From a virus, in the IMG/VR virus record IMGVR_UViG_3300018405_000054, positions 1 through 27,254 of that record: a stretch of DNA of 27,254 bases; one strand, written 5' to 3'. Positions 14,394 through 21,056 of the stretch are shown one piece after another. The notes under the pieces are model-generated. The model did no database searches and had not been told where the DNA came from. It was given only the letters and a program-made list of their open reading frames with translations. The number at the start of each line of letters is the position of its first letter. Position 1 is the stretch's first letter. The position numbers and the translations under genes are program-made.

Positions 14394-15104
14394 TTAGGTT
14401 GTTCGACGATGCTCTTCAACAAGCCGCTGATACTCGCTCGGATTGTTGCGCCGGATGTCTACCAGCTCAGCGCCGCTGTAGTCGGTGAATTTCTTGCCGG
14501 CCTTCACGCTCCCGGGCTTACCATGCCCACCGGGGCCGGTCGCCTTTGAGCCGACAACGAATGGGGCGAACTTTTGACTTGTCTTGAACTCTTCCTTGAG
14601 GTCGTCAAGGCTCTTGGCAGACGGCTTACCATCCTCAAGCACTCTGACCTTCGGCTTGCCGTCGCTGATCTCATACGTCAACCGCTGTGTCACGTGGTGC
14701 AGCATCAGGTCGGCGTGCTCCCCGAATATCTCGGCGGCAAGTGACGCTGCTGCACTCCCGACGGTCAATCCGCTTATCATGGCGTCACGTTCTTCGATCT
14801 GCTTTTTCAGCTCTGTCTCTTTTTGAGTCAACTTGTCGTTCCAGCTCTTTTCCAACGCTTCAACGTCGCCGCCCTTTTTCGCTGCATCAAGCGCTGCTTT
14901 TTCTGCGGCATCCTGTGCGCGTTTCTTCTCGGACAGCAACTCGCGGTTGTTGTCCTCAAGTTTCTTGAGGCGTTCTGCAAGGCCGTCGTCCTTCTGCTGA
15001 GGCACCCCGTCAACCTTCAAGACAAACTTACCGTCCTTTTCCTCGTACAGCGGTTTGAGGCTGTCGTCGAGGTCGTCAATCTTATCTAGCTGGAATTTTA
15101 GCAC
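14394..15104 (-). CDS. Capsid scaffold protein
   Basis: 236 residues, starting at GTG (15104) with an excellent AGGAGG five bases upstream. The N-terminus 'LDKIDDLDDSLKPLYEEKDGKFVLKVDG' is the common start of phage scaffold proteins. It is followed by a long charged coiled coil (about residues 40-110, 'GLAERLKKLEDNNRELLSEKKRAQDAAEKAA...'), and a C-terminal part that is Gly/Lys-rich and basic (about 185-236). Scaffolds guide capsid assembly and leave the head; the basic C-terminus usually binds the capsid protein (family knowledge). It stands directly before the capsid gene and is followed by a terminator. No protease motif is visible. Confidence 0.87.
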   Translation of the reverse strand: MLKFQLDKIDDLDDSLKPLYEEKDGKFVLKVDGVPQQKDDGLAERLKKLEDNNRELLSEKKRAQDAAEKAALDAAKKGGDVEALEKSWNDKLTQKETELKKQIEERDAMISGLTVGSAAASLAAEIFGEHADLMLHHVTQRLTYEISDGKPKVRVLEDGKPSAKSLDDLKEEFKTSQKFAPFVVGSKATGPGGHGKPGSVKAGKKFTDYSGAELVDIRRNNPSEYQRLVEEHRRTT

Positions 15105-15116
15105 TTTTACCTCCTT

Positions 15117-16190
15117 TTATGGGTTGACTTCTGCACGTTCAAAAACTAACGGGTCGAGCTCCCGCATCTTCGCCAATGTCAGCGGCTCGAACCGCTTCCC
15201 TAGTTGCATTTCAGCAAAGCGTTGCGCCGATATGTTCCCGTCAAGTAACAGCTTGGCACGTTTCGGCCCGATAACACTTTCGACAAACGGCCGATCTTGC
15301 TCTTTGAGCCATTGGTAGTAGGTTTTTTTCGCTGGTATGCGCTCAATCTTTCCAGTCTCTGGTTCTCGCGCCGCTCGCGTTGCGCCTTCTTCCAGAAATG
15401 AAAAACGGTCATCAATGACGGCGGTAAAGGTGGTGCGGCATCGATGGTGCCAGGGCGGGAGGTCGGTAGAATCCAGCGGCAGCACCTGGCCGTCACGGGC
15501 GCGGCACTCTGTTGACGTCGACATGTCAATCGTAGCAACGATCCTGTACCCCTTAATGACATCGCTGTTGGCCTGGTACGTCGCTTGCCGGGACTGCCCT
15601 GCTGCATGTTGCAGGGATGTTCTAACCACAGATTCAAGGTCACGTTCGGCAATTGGAAAAGCCTCCTGCTGTAACCGGCTGAGGATCTGTGTCGTTGTCT
15701 CCCCGCCGGCGTACCCTGCGCGGATTGTATTTGACATGACGCGGATCTGGTTTGCCTCAAAATCATCAATCAGGCCGCCCAGCAACGAGCCTTCAAACCT
15801 CCCGCCAAGGTTCAGCGGGTTTGCCCTGATCGCCGTCATGATCTGGTTTTCTGTTGGCAGGCTGAATTGGTAATTCTGCACTACGCTGTCAAGGTTTTTG
15901 ATCTCGAAGCGCGCCTCGTTTAAGGCAAGCTCGCTCATCTGTCGGTTAAGCTCTGGGATGATGTTGTCTGCGTATTTCTGACCGATCATCTCACGATATG
16001 CGGCAAGCCTTCTCTCCATTTCTCCGCGCGTCCATGATTCAGGCTTTGAGCGGGCTATCCTGGCAACGAGGGTATCCTCAATGTCCTGCAACATCTCGCG
16101 TAGCACGTTCACGTCATGGCTTTTCAGGCGTTCGACGTGGAGCGCGTGACGTGTCGCCTGATCTATCGCTTTACTTGGAGTCGAAGCCAT
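15117..16190 (-). CDS. Head morphogenesis protein (SPP1 gp7 / Mu gpF-like)
   Basis: 357 residues. The N-terminal half is helical. The diagnostic Mu-F domain is at about 170-260: 'ESVVRTSLQHAAGQSRQATY', 'GYRIVATIDMSTSTECRARDG' and 'PPWHHRCRTTF', with C229, D233 (RARDG), H248, H249 and C251 in the CxxxDG...PPxHxxCR pattern. Proteins of this family are minor head components that associate with the portal and affect DNA delivery. It lies between portal and scaffold as usual. The start at 16190 has a weak GGAA site and follows the HExxE gene by 3 bases. The extra C-terminal part (about 265-357) is family-typical but of unknown role. Confidence 0.9.
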   Translation of the reverse strand: MASTPSKAIDQATRHALHVERLKSHDVNVLREMLQDIEDTLVARIARSKPESWTRGEMERRLAAYREMIGQKYADNIIPELNRQMSELALNEARFEIKNLDSVVQNYQFSLPTENQIMTAIRANPLNLGGRFEGSLLGGLIDDFEANQIRVMSNTIRAGYAGGETTTQILSRLQQEAFPIAERDLESVVRTSLQHAAGQSRQATYQANSDVIKGYRIVATIDMSTSTECRARDGQVLPLDSTDLPPWHHRCRTTFTAVIDDRFSFLEEGATRAAREPETGKIERIPAKKTYYQWLKEQDRPFVESVIGPKRAKLLLDGNISAQRFAEMQLGKRFEPLTLAKMRELDPLVFERAEVNP

Positions 16191-16193
16191 CGA

Positions 16194-16505
16194 TTATTCC
16201 AAAAACTGCGCCAAAAGACCGCTAAACATGTTGCAGGCCGTCTCAAATTGTCGATGATCCATAACAAAAATATAATCACTATCAACGTCAGGACGATTCA
16301 ATCTACAGTTCATTTCGATAATGCATATTTCCATAAGTTCGTGTGTTAAAATCATCAGTGCCTGTTCATCCTCGGCTCCGTTTATACCCAGCTCAATCTT
16401 CCGCTCTGAAAACGAAAACCTTCCACCAGCACCCTTATCGGCATAGCTGATATCAAAAACAAAGCTATTTACCCTGAGTTTTTTAATTTTTTTGATTTTA
16501 GACAT
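16194..16505 (-). CDS. Small HExxE putative metalloprotein between portal and head gene
   Basis: 103 residues. A basic N-terminus (SKIKKIKKLR) is followed by a beta hairpin ('NSFVFDISYADKGAGGRFSFSERKIELGI'), then a helix 'DEQALMILTHELMEICIIEMN' with H55, E56 and E59 in HELME. A conserved-looking block 'DYIFVMDHRQFE' (78-87) carries H84. HExxE plus a downstream His resembles small metallopeptidase-like phage proteins; I cannot confirm zinc binding or catalysis. It overlaps the portal stop by 8 bases and has no good SD, so translation should be coupled to the portal. Cleavage of head proteins is a speculative role, notable because no separate prohead protease is seen. Confidence 0.75.
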   Translation of the reverse strand: MSKIKKIKKLRVNSFVFDISYADKGAGGRFSFSERKIELGINGAEDEQALMILTHELMEICIIEMNCRLNRPDVDSDYIFVMDHRQFETACNMFSGLLAQFLE

Positions 16506-17913
16506 GTTGCGGCATCGTCAGCAAATCAGCATAATCCTCATCCGGCGTGTCATCATCAAACAATCCGTACCGGCGCATCAATCTTGTGTAGTCGCTCATG
16601 GGAATAGCCCCCTGCATAAACCCGGCAACGATCTGCTGCAGCTTCGGCGCGTCAATCTCCATCTCGACAAACTCCTGGTTGAGCGTGTAAGCCAATTCGC
16701 TGTCGTCTGATCCCATGTAACGCGCTACCCACTGCAGGCACTGCGTGAATGCTTCGGATACGTTGGATGCTACCAGAGCCAGCACGGACGTTTGCGCCTC
16801 ACGCTCTCCCATGATCTGGCTGGCTGTTTTTGTCGCTGATCCCTGCTGCATGATCCTGGCTCCGAGGCTTACCATCTGATCCACCTTGTCGAGCATGGCT
16901 TGCCTGACCATTGGATTCGGCGGTGCGATTGCAAACCCGAATTGTCCACCCTCAGGAACGCCGATCAGATTCCTGCTGCCTGCGTACATGTTTTCTGATT
17001 TCATCAGCTCGACATGATCGGCGGTTAGTCCAGACATGTATGGCTGTGCCTGCCCGCAATAAAAAACGCTATCTTCATAGTCGGCGCTGTTGCGATAATG
17101 GCCGATATTCAGTTCAACAATGCCAAGCATCGGCGGCTGATCTGGCGTAGGCTCGTTGGTTTCGCTCCCGACAAACTGAAACGGAATGACATCCCAGTTT
17201 TTCCCCTGCGAGTCGGTTGGATAATGCTCTGATTCCAGCGTGAATCCGTCTGAGCCTTTGCGATATGTACGCTCAATGTAAATCCTGGTATCCGTCAGAG
17301 GTTCGCCGATCTCGTTACGCGGATAATCCAGCGTCATCTCCCGGATAATCTCGGCAGGCTGTGAGCTGTAACCGTCCGGCCCTACCTCGTCTACGGCTTC
17401 CTTGGTGACGACCAGCGTTAGTTTTGTCTGACTGCCCTCTGTCTCGGTGCGCCAGTTGATGATCTGCTCAGGCTCAAACCGGTGAATAGTCGCAACGACT
17501 TCGCCACTTGCAATCTGTGCGCGGCTGACTTGCCCCTCTGTCTGCGGAAATGACACAGCCAATCCGGCGCGGCCTTTACTCAATACATCGTGACAAGTAC
17601 CCTGGCTCAACTGGTATATGGAGTTACCTGCACCATCAGCGTTTTTATTGAGGTATTGCATGTCGTCAGGCACTGAAAGTATCGGCCACTTGCGGAAGAT
17701 CGAGCCAACCATCCCCTGCGCGGTTTGTCCAGACAAGGCGTAAAAGATCGCCCGCTCGCGATATTGGCGGTTGCGGATGACGTTATCTTCGCTCTTGTCC
17801 TGGGGGTTCAAATATATAAGATACCGCTCCGTGTTATCGGCTTTGACGATATCGTCGATCTTCTCCCACTTAGGCAGGAGCTTGTTATAAAGAGGGTGCG
17901 TTGTCTCGATCAT
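16498..17913 (-). CDS. Portal protein (DUF4055 family)
   Basis: 471 residues with the pattern of DUF4055 portals. The N-terminal region is 'HPLYNKLLPKWEKIDDIV...ERYLIYL', then 'RNRQYRERAIFYALSGQTAQGMVGSIFRKWP' with 'LSQGTCHDVLSKGRAGLAVSFP'. The middle has 'IHRFEPEQIINWRTE', and the stem/crown part has 'GHYRNSADYEDSVFYCGQAQPYMSGL' and 'QQGSATKTASQIMGEREAQTSVLALVASNVSEAFTQCLQWVARYMG'. It forms the dodecameric channel at the unique capsid vertex and docks terminase. It starts with GAGAGG five bases upstream of ATG 17913, 8 bases after the terminase stop. The acidic tail 'FDDDTPDEDYADLL' ends the protein. Confidence 0.9.
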   Translation of the reverse strand: MIETTHPLYNKLLPKWEKIDDIVKADNTERYLIYLNPQDKSEDNVIRNRQYRERAIFYALSGQTAQGMVGSIFRKWPILSVPDDMQYLNKNADGAGNSIYQLSQGTCHDVLSKGRAGLAVSFPQTEGQVSRAQIASGEVVATIHRFEPEQIINWRTETEGSQTKLTLVVTKEAVDEVGPDGYSSQPAEIIREMTLDYPRNEIGEPLTDTRIYIERTYRKGSDGFTLESEHYPTDSQGKNWDVIPFQFVGSETNEPTPDQPPMLGIVELNIGHYRNSADYEDSVFYCGQAQPYMSGLTADHVELMKSENMYAGSRNLIGVPEGGQFGFAIAPPNPMVRQAMLDKVDQMVSLGARIMQQGSATKTASQIMGEREAQTSVLALVASNVSEAFTQCLQWVARYMGSDDSELAYTLNQEFVEMEIDAPKLQQIVAGFMQGAIPMSDYTRLMRRYGLFDDDTPDEDYADLLTMPQHV

Positions 17914-17921
17914 AAAACCTC

Positions 17922-19235
17922 TCAGTTCGCCGAACGGATGCCTGGAACAAGGATTGGTCTGTTTTGGATAGCGTCAAGCATATAGCCAATTGCTGTCGTT
18001 ATATGCTGGTATTGGTTTGTCTGGTCTTCTTGAAACGTGCTGCCCTTTTGGAGCTGTACTGTCGCTAATCCTTTATTGCACCAAGGAGCTTTTTTCGGAT
18101 TGACAAACAGCCGTATTTCGTTTGCTGCGTTCAAAATATAAGCCCTGACAGTGTTTTGACGGTCTTTAATAGAAGGGTGCTTCTTTTTCACCATGTCTAC
18201 CACCTTCCAGCCGTTCGATTTTAGCACTCGCTTGATATCGTCATAATCGGAAGCGTGACCGTGCTTCTCCCCGGCTCGCCCCGCTGGATCGCCATACAGT
18301 CTGACGGTCTTATTATCGTGGTCTTTGAACTTTTCCACGAACTCAAACGCGGCCTGTTTTGATATAGCAGAAGTCAGAACGATCTCATCAAGAAAATAAA
18401 TCTTTTTATCTCTCGCAACCGCAACAGCAGAAGATAGAGGCGTAAAGTTCTGGTCATGCGTCCAGTGCAGCTCCTCATGGCTTTTTATTTCCTCAGTCGT
18501 GTAGTTGGCCGGTGAATAATCCTCGTAAATGCGTCCTGTTACTGTCTCAAAGCTTGCTTCAAACTCCTGCCGGAACTGTCGTGCCGACATGGTTTTTTTA
18601 GCATTCTCTATAACATCCGGAGGTAAAATTTCGGCAGATGTCCAATGAAAAACAGCAAAATCGCTTTCTCCTTCTTTTGCGGCTTCGCACATATCATAAT
18701 AATGATTGAGTCCGTCTGGCACGCCAAATAACCATGCCCACGCCCTGTAGTCTGGCTTTCGCGGGTCAACAGTGTTCAACGCTGGGTAAATGTTAGCTTC
18801 CCATGCGTGCTCCTTGACGTTTGCAAACTCATCAATACCGCCACCAGTCCATGGGATACCTTCAAAGCGTTCCGGCTTGTCAAGTCCGACAACGTGAATC
18901 TCTGAACCGTTGTTGAAATATATGATTAAATCTGACTCTGATGGTTTTCTTAATAATGCGGATGATAAAGAAAAGTCTTTCAAGTCTTGCCAAAATATCT
19001 TTTTAGCCTGGTTGTGAGTTGGCGCACCGGCAAAATAGATACCCGGTACCTTGTTTGCCTGTTTTACGATGAATCGCTTGAATCGCTCCGTTTTTCCAGA
19101 GCGTCTTCCAGCTGGGACAAGAGGGAACCTTACTCCTTTATCAACAGCTCCAATCAAGTCAAGTTGAACAGGATGATCTTTCAGCGGATACCATCGCTCA
19201 AGCTGTCGATCAAGTGCGTAGTTTCCAGTTTTCAA
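17922..19235 (-). CDS. terL: Terminase large subunit
   Basis: 437 residues, starting at TTG (19235) that overlaps the small-subunit stop (TTGA). The ATPase has Walker A 'GRRSGKT' (43-49) and Walker B 'GGGIDEF' with D135 and E136. The nuclease half shows 'HWTHDQNFTPLSSAVAV' (D261), 'YFLDEIVL' (D283) and 'YGDPAGRAGEKHGHASDYD' (D316 region), and a C-terminal 'HITTAIGYMLDA' with H411, the usual RNase H-like pattern. It pumps DNA into proheads through the portal and cuts concatemers. The packaging type (cos or pac) cannot be told from the sequence alone. Codon usage and context match the neighbours. Confidence 0.95.
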   Translation of the reverse strand: MKTGNYALDRQLERWYPLKDHPVQLDLIGAVDKGVRFPLVPAGRRSGKTERFKRFIVKQANKVPGIYFAGAPTHNQAKKIFWQDLKDFSLSSALLRKPSESDLIIYFNNGSEIHVVGLDKPERFEGIPWTGGGIDEFANVKEHAWEANIYPALNTVDPRKPDYRAWAWLFGVPDGLNHYYDMCEAAKEGESDFAVFHWTSAEILPPDVIENAKKTMSARQFRQEFEASFETVTGRIYEDYSPANYTTEEIKSHEELHWTHDQNFTPLSSAVAVARDKKIYFLDEIVLTSAISKQAAFEFVEKFKDHDNKTVRLYGDPAGRAGEKHGHASDYDDIKRVLKSNGWKVVDMVKKKHPSIKDRQNTVRAYILNAANEIRLFVNPKKAPWCNKGLATVQLQKGSTFQEDQTNQYQHITTAIGYMLDAIQNRPILVPGIRSAN

Positions 19236-19669
19236 TTCGGCAACCTGTCTATGAGTTTGGAGATTGCGGAAGAAAGATCATCAACCGTCCCTTGCTCCTC
19301 TTGTTTGTCCCTCCACTTCTCAGGCTGTCTGTTTTTAAGCCAAATAAATCCGGCTGCTGTATCAGGTGGGTAATGTTTTATCGTTGGGACAATAAGAGGC
19401 TCGCCGTTATCATTAAAAATCTTATCCGCTGGGTGTGAATATCCACAAGCTCTCTCAAACAAAGATCGCGCCACTTTAGCGTCAGCCTGAGCTTTCCCCT
19501 TTTTTAAGGAGTCAAGAAAACTTGGATATTTCTTTTTCCATGTATTTATTGTCTGCTTTGAAACACCAAAAAAAGACGCAAGCTCATCGTCAATGGCACC
19601 CAACAGGCAATAATTATATGCCAGTTCGTCATATTCTGGTTTGTAATCTGTTGGTCTACCTTGCGCCAT
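19232..19669 (-). CDS. terS: Terminase small subunit
   Basis: 145 residues from ATG 19669, which has GGAG six bases upstream; an in-frame ATG 11 codons earlier lacks an SD. The N-terminal helix-turn-helix is clear: 'GAIDDELASFFGVSKQTINTWKKKYPSF' (24-51), the DNA-recognition part of terminase small subunits. Residues 53-78 ('SLKKGKAQADAKVARSLFERACGYSH') and 100-120 ('YPPDTAAGFIWLKNRQPEKWR') are hallmark. The C-terminus 'DDLSSAISKLIDRLPN' probably contacts the large subunit. It binds the packaging initiation site. A promoter at 19703-19730 lies close upstream. Confidence 0.93.
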   Translation of the reverse strand: MAQGRPTDYKPEYDELAYNYCLLGAIDDELASFFGVSKQTINTWKKKYPSFLDSLKKGKAQADAKVARSLFERACGYSHPADKIFNDNGEPLIVPTIKHYPPDTAAGFIWLKNRQPEKWRDKQEEQGTVDDLSSAISKLIDRLPN

Positions 19670-19702
19670 ACGCTCTCCGTTGAATATGCTTAGCCACTCC
19701 AC

Positions 19703-19730
19703 ACTATACCAGAAATCAATAATTTATCAA
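19703..19730 (-). promoter_or_regulatory. Candidate promoter for terminase/late operon
   Basis: Minus strand: -35 TTGATA at 19725-19730 (5/6), 16-base spacer, -10 TATAGT at 19703-19708 (5/6). It sits over the stop codon of a 28-codon ORF, 33 bases ahead of the terminase small subunit start, giving a leader of roughly 27 bases with the GGAG site inside. Confidence 0.6.
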
Positions 19731-19813
19731 CCCCTCAGCAGCAACGTGACCGCCACATCGACCACCCCGGGCACCCGCACCACGTCCAGCTCGTAATTCT
19801 GATAGTGGTTCAT
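19727..19813 (-). CDS. Microprotein, 28 aa
   Basis: ATG 19813 with a perfect AGGAGG about 6 bases upstream: MNHYQNYELDVVRVPG, then VVDVAVTLLLRG. The stop overlaps the -35 of the next promoter. It overlaps the end of the preceding split ORF (CCATGA). It is too short to assign. The strong SD is the main reason to list it. It may only be a translated leader for the terminase genes. Confidence 0.5.
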   Translation of the reverse strand: MNHYQNYELDVVRVPGVVDVAVTLLLRG

Positions 19814-19990
19814 GGTTTTCCTCCTATTTTCGCCATGATCTCAGCTAAAAACCGCCTGCCGTCCTCCATGCCCTGCTCATTTACTTCTGGCACTGGCAGT
19901 GATTGCCTAACAGGTCGCGGCGGCGTCCTCCAATTCCCACCCGATAGAGGTTCTTGCCGCCCTTATTCTTTTAGTTATCTCGTTTGCCAT
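19810..19990 (-). pseudogene. Short gene apparently split by a +1 frameshift (about 59 aa if restored)
   Basis: Frame 1, ATG 19990 to TAG 19907: 27 residues, MANEITKRIRAARTSIGWEL, then EDAAATC. Frame 2, ending TGA 19810: 'VRQSLPVPEVNEQGMEDGRR' and 'FLAEIMAKIGGKP', without an ATG until 19869 (a GTG lies at 19893). If one base is skipped near 'GCGACC' (about 19913-19918) the halves join into one protein-like 59-residue sequence. So either two tiny ORFs, a programmed +1 shift, a decayed gene, or a sequence error. Function unknown. It sits just after the leftward promoter. Confidence 0.45.
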
Positions 19991-19997
19991 GCCGCGA

Positions 19998-20026
19998 ATC
20001 CTACTTATTAGCGGGCCTAATGTCAA
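19998..20026 (-). promoter_or_regulatory. Candidate leftward promoter
   Basis: Minus strand: -35 TTGACA at 20021-20026 (6/6), 17-base spacer, -10 TAGGAT at 19998-20003 (4/6). It would start RNA about 5 bases before the ATG at 19990, so that ORF would be nearly leaderless. Its -35 overlaps the left arm of the dyad at 20025-20060, a common repression layout. Confidence 0.5.
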
Positions 20027-20060
20027 CAATCATAATCTACAAGTAACTGTAATCATTGTT
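20025..20060. promoter_or_regulatory. Imperfect 36-base dyad, candidate operator
   Basis: Arms AACAATCATAA (20025-20035) and TAATCATTGTT (20050-20060) are inverted repeats with 9 of 11 positions matching and a 14-base centre. It touches the -35 of the leftward promoter and lies about 50 bases upstream of the rightward -35. The binding protein is unknown; the first rightward gene product (20258-20419) is a candidate. Confidence 0.45.
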
Positions 20061-20072
20061 AAAACATGAATA

Positions 20073-20105
20073 GCGTCAAAAAAAACACGAAACGTGTCAA
20101 AAAAA
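20073..20105. promoter_or_regulatory. A-tract direct repeat and small palindrome upstream of early promoter
   Basis: GTCAAAAAAA occurs at 20075 and again at 20096, 21 bases apart (two helical turns). Between them is ACACG-AAA-CGTGT (20085-20097), a 5-bp inverted repeat. The position just upstream of the -35 fits an UP-element-like or activator/repressor site. Confidence 0.45.
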
Positions 20106-20108
20106 GCG

Positions 20109-20136
20109 TTGACAAAACATGATCCGTGCCTATAAT
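20109..20136 (+). promoter_or_regulatory. Rightward early promoter, full consensus
   Basis: -35 TTGACA (20109-20114) and -10 TATAAT (20131-20136), both perfect, with a 16-base spacer. It lies at the head of the plus-strand early genes, 121 bases before the first start codon, and is preceded by A-tracts. It should be very strong with host sigma70 RNA polymerase, hence the likely need for the nearby operator-like repeats. Confidence 0.85.
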
Positions 20137-20158
20137 TGGACACAAGCAACACGAATTA

Positions 20159-20223
20159 TGCTCTTTGAAAACAGAATATTTACGGCTCTTGCCTATTGCC
20201 GGTTAGCTCTGGCTCAGTGGCAA
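20159..20223 (+). promoter_or_regulatory. boxA-like antitermination site with downstream hairpin (nut-like)
   Basis: TGCTCTTTGAAAACA (20159-20173) closely matches the boxA sequence of rRNA leaders and lambdoid nut sites (consensus near yGCTCTTTAACA). A hairpin follows: TTGCC (20196-20200) with GGCAA (20219-20223), with an inner AGC/GCT 3-bp stem. It is transcribed from the early promoter. This suggests Nus-factor antitermination of the early transcript (inference). Confidence 0.55.
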
Positions 20224-20257
20224 CCCGTGAACGAAACACTACTTACAGGAGAAAACC

Positions 20258-20419
20258 ATGAAACGAAAACCAATCAACGTGCAACACGAAACGTGGTGCG
20301 ATCTGCAACAAGCGGTTGTGGAGCATCAGCGGCAAGGCCGCAACGTGAAACTGCACGAACTGACCGACCGATTGCTCAGGAGGGCGCTAGCGTCTGAAAA
20401 GCGTCGCCTTGCTAGTTAA
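20258..20419 (+). CDS. Small ribbon-helix-helix-like protein, 53 aa (candidate early regulator)
   Basis: ATG 20258 with ACAGGAG 8 bases upstream, first gene after the early promoter. A basic N-terminus (MKRKP) and a strand 'INVQHETW' are followed by two helices, 'CDLQQAVVEHQRQG' and 'KLHELTDRLLRRALAS'. This is the Arc/CopG ribbon-helix-helix plan: short beta strand, two helices, about 45-50 residues. Such proteins bind inverted repeats as dimers, so it may repress its own promoter through the dyads at 20025-20097. The high Arg/Lys content also leaves open an RNA-binding, N-like antiterminator role given the boxA-like leader. RHH is favoured but not proven. Confidence 0.65.
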   Translation: MKRKPINVQHETWCDLQQAVVEHQRQGRNVKLHELTDRLLRRALASEKRRLAS

Positions 20420-20446
20420 ACCGTACAACCAAGGGGGAGATTGTCA

Positions 20447-20608
20447 ATGACCACCCAAGAAATGCAATTCGCGATTATCGACCTGCGGGAACAGGTGCAA
20501 AAACTCCAAGCCGAAGTTTTCCACACCGGCGACCGCATCCACGAAATTCTGCGACTCAAGAAAGCCGGGAGAAACGACGAAGCCCGGAGAAAGATGAGGG
20601 GGCAATGA
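20447..20608 (+). CDS. Small helical protein, 53 aa
   Basis: ATG 20447 with a strong AAGGGGGAGA site. The sequence is helical: 'MQFAIIDLREQVQKLQAEVFHTGDRIHEILRLKKAG', then a basic tail with RNDEARRKMR. Probably a coiled coil; no catalytic motif or TM. It lies in the early operon and overlaps the next start by 4 bases (ATGA), so translation is coupled. Function unknown. Confidence 0.65.
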   Translation: MTTQEMQFAIIDLREQVQKLQAEVFHTGDRIHEILRLKKAGRNDEARRKMRGQ

Positions 20609-20745
20609 AACACTTCATGAAGGAAACAGCCTCTTTGTTTTTGTGCGCCGCGATTCTCTGCGGACTCGCTCTGGCAGCGATTGAATGGTCATTGCCGGAA
20701 GGGCCGGAGACACCCTACCGAACAGTAGCAAGGGCGCTTAAATGA
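20605..20745 (+). CDS. Single-TM microprotein, 46 aa
   Basis: ATG 20605 overlaps the previous stop (ATGA). The N-terminus is 'MKHFMKETAS', then a TM segment 'LFLCAAILCGLALAAI' (about 11-26), and a short soluble C-terminus 'EWSLPEGPETPYRTVARALK'. This is an inner-membrane small protein, N-in by the positive-inside rule. No lipobox is obvious (CAAI/CGLA do not sit in a signal-peptide II context). Role unknown; superinfection exclusion is a possible but unsupported guess. Confidence 0.6.
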   Translation: MKHFMKETASLFLCAAILCGLALAAIEWSLPEGPETPYRTVARALK

Positions 20746-20912
20746 TCCGGCGTTGCGGCTGGTGCAAGTCGATTATGGGCGAAACCGCAGACTGTAAGGA
20801 CGGAGAAATCCACGGAATATGTCTAAGCTGCCTCTTCCGATACTTCCCGACAGAGGCAGCGAAAATAATAGGGGGAGAAGATGGTAAGCAAGGATGTCTG
20901 GCTGGACCGTGA
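20742..20912 (+). CDS. Zinc-ribbon microprotein, 56 aa
   Basis: ATG 20742 overlaps the previous stop by 4 bases. Four cysteines in two CxxC pairs, C5-x2-C8 ('CGWCKS') and C27-x2-C30 ('GICLSC'), form a small zinc ribbon. The pattern 'CxWC..ImGE....GICxxC' occurs in many small phage proteins of unknown role. Overlap with the next gene is 32 bases; the last dozen residues may not be structured. Likely a metal-bound scaffold for protein or nucleic acid binding (inference). Confidence 0.65.
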   Translation: MIRRCGWCKSIMGETADCKDGEIHGICLSCLFRYFPTEAAKIIGGEDGKQGCLAGP

Positions 20913-21054
20913 AGAGTTAGAGAACCAAGCATATGAAAAGCTAGTTGACGAAGAACTGGACAGGATTCGGAGCCGTATCAAGATCGTCAGTAGTCAGATG
21001 AGGCGACTACAAGAACGGCACATGAAACTGACCGGACGAAGAATGGAGGCGTAA
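20881..21054 (+). CDS. Small coiled-coil protein, 57 aa
   Basis: ATG 20881 lies just after AGGGGGAGAAG, a strong SD within the preceding gene. Mainly one long helix: 'EELENQAYEKLVDEELDRIRSRIKIVSSQMRRLQERHMKL', ending in a basic tail. Probably an oligomerising coiled coil. Overlap of 32 bases with the upstream gene; two bases separate it from the next start. Function unknown. Confidence 0.65.
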   Translation: MVSKDVWLDREELENQAYEKLVDEELDRIRSRIKIVSSQMRRLQERHMKLTGRRMEA

Positions 21055-21056
21055 TC

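Noticed and set aside
19805-20011. A 68-codon plus-strand ORF in the control region.
   Set aside because: No ribosome site, no protein-like pattern, and it reads against the small minus-strand ORFs that have good SDs.
20196-20223. TTGCCGGTTAGCTC...CAGTGGCAA looked like the 5' half of a tRNA (acceptor and D-arm).
   Set aside because: No anticodon arm or T-arm (GTTCGA) follows at the right distance, and the piece folds better as the hairpin after the boxA-like site.
19670-20257. A search for an integrase, CI/Cro pair or attachment core in the widest gene-poor stretch.
   Set aside because: Only promoters, dyads, the boxA-like leader and microORFs were found; no repressor-size ORF and no tRNA-like att core.
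20119-20397. A 92-codon plus-strand frame that begins at the early promoter.
   Set aside because: Its start lies inside the promoter spacer/-10, so it could not be transcribed with its start, and it overlaps the well-supported 53-codon gene in another frame.
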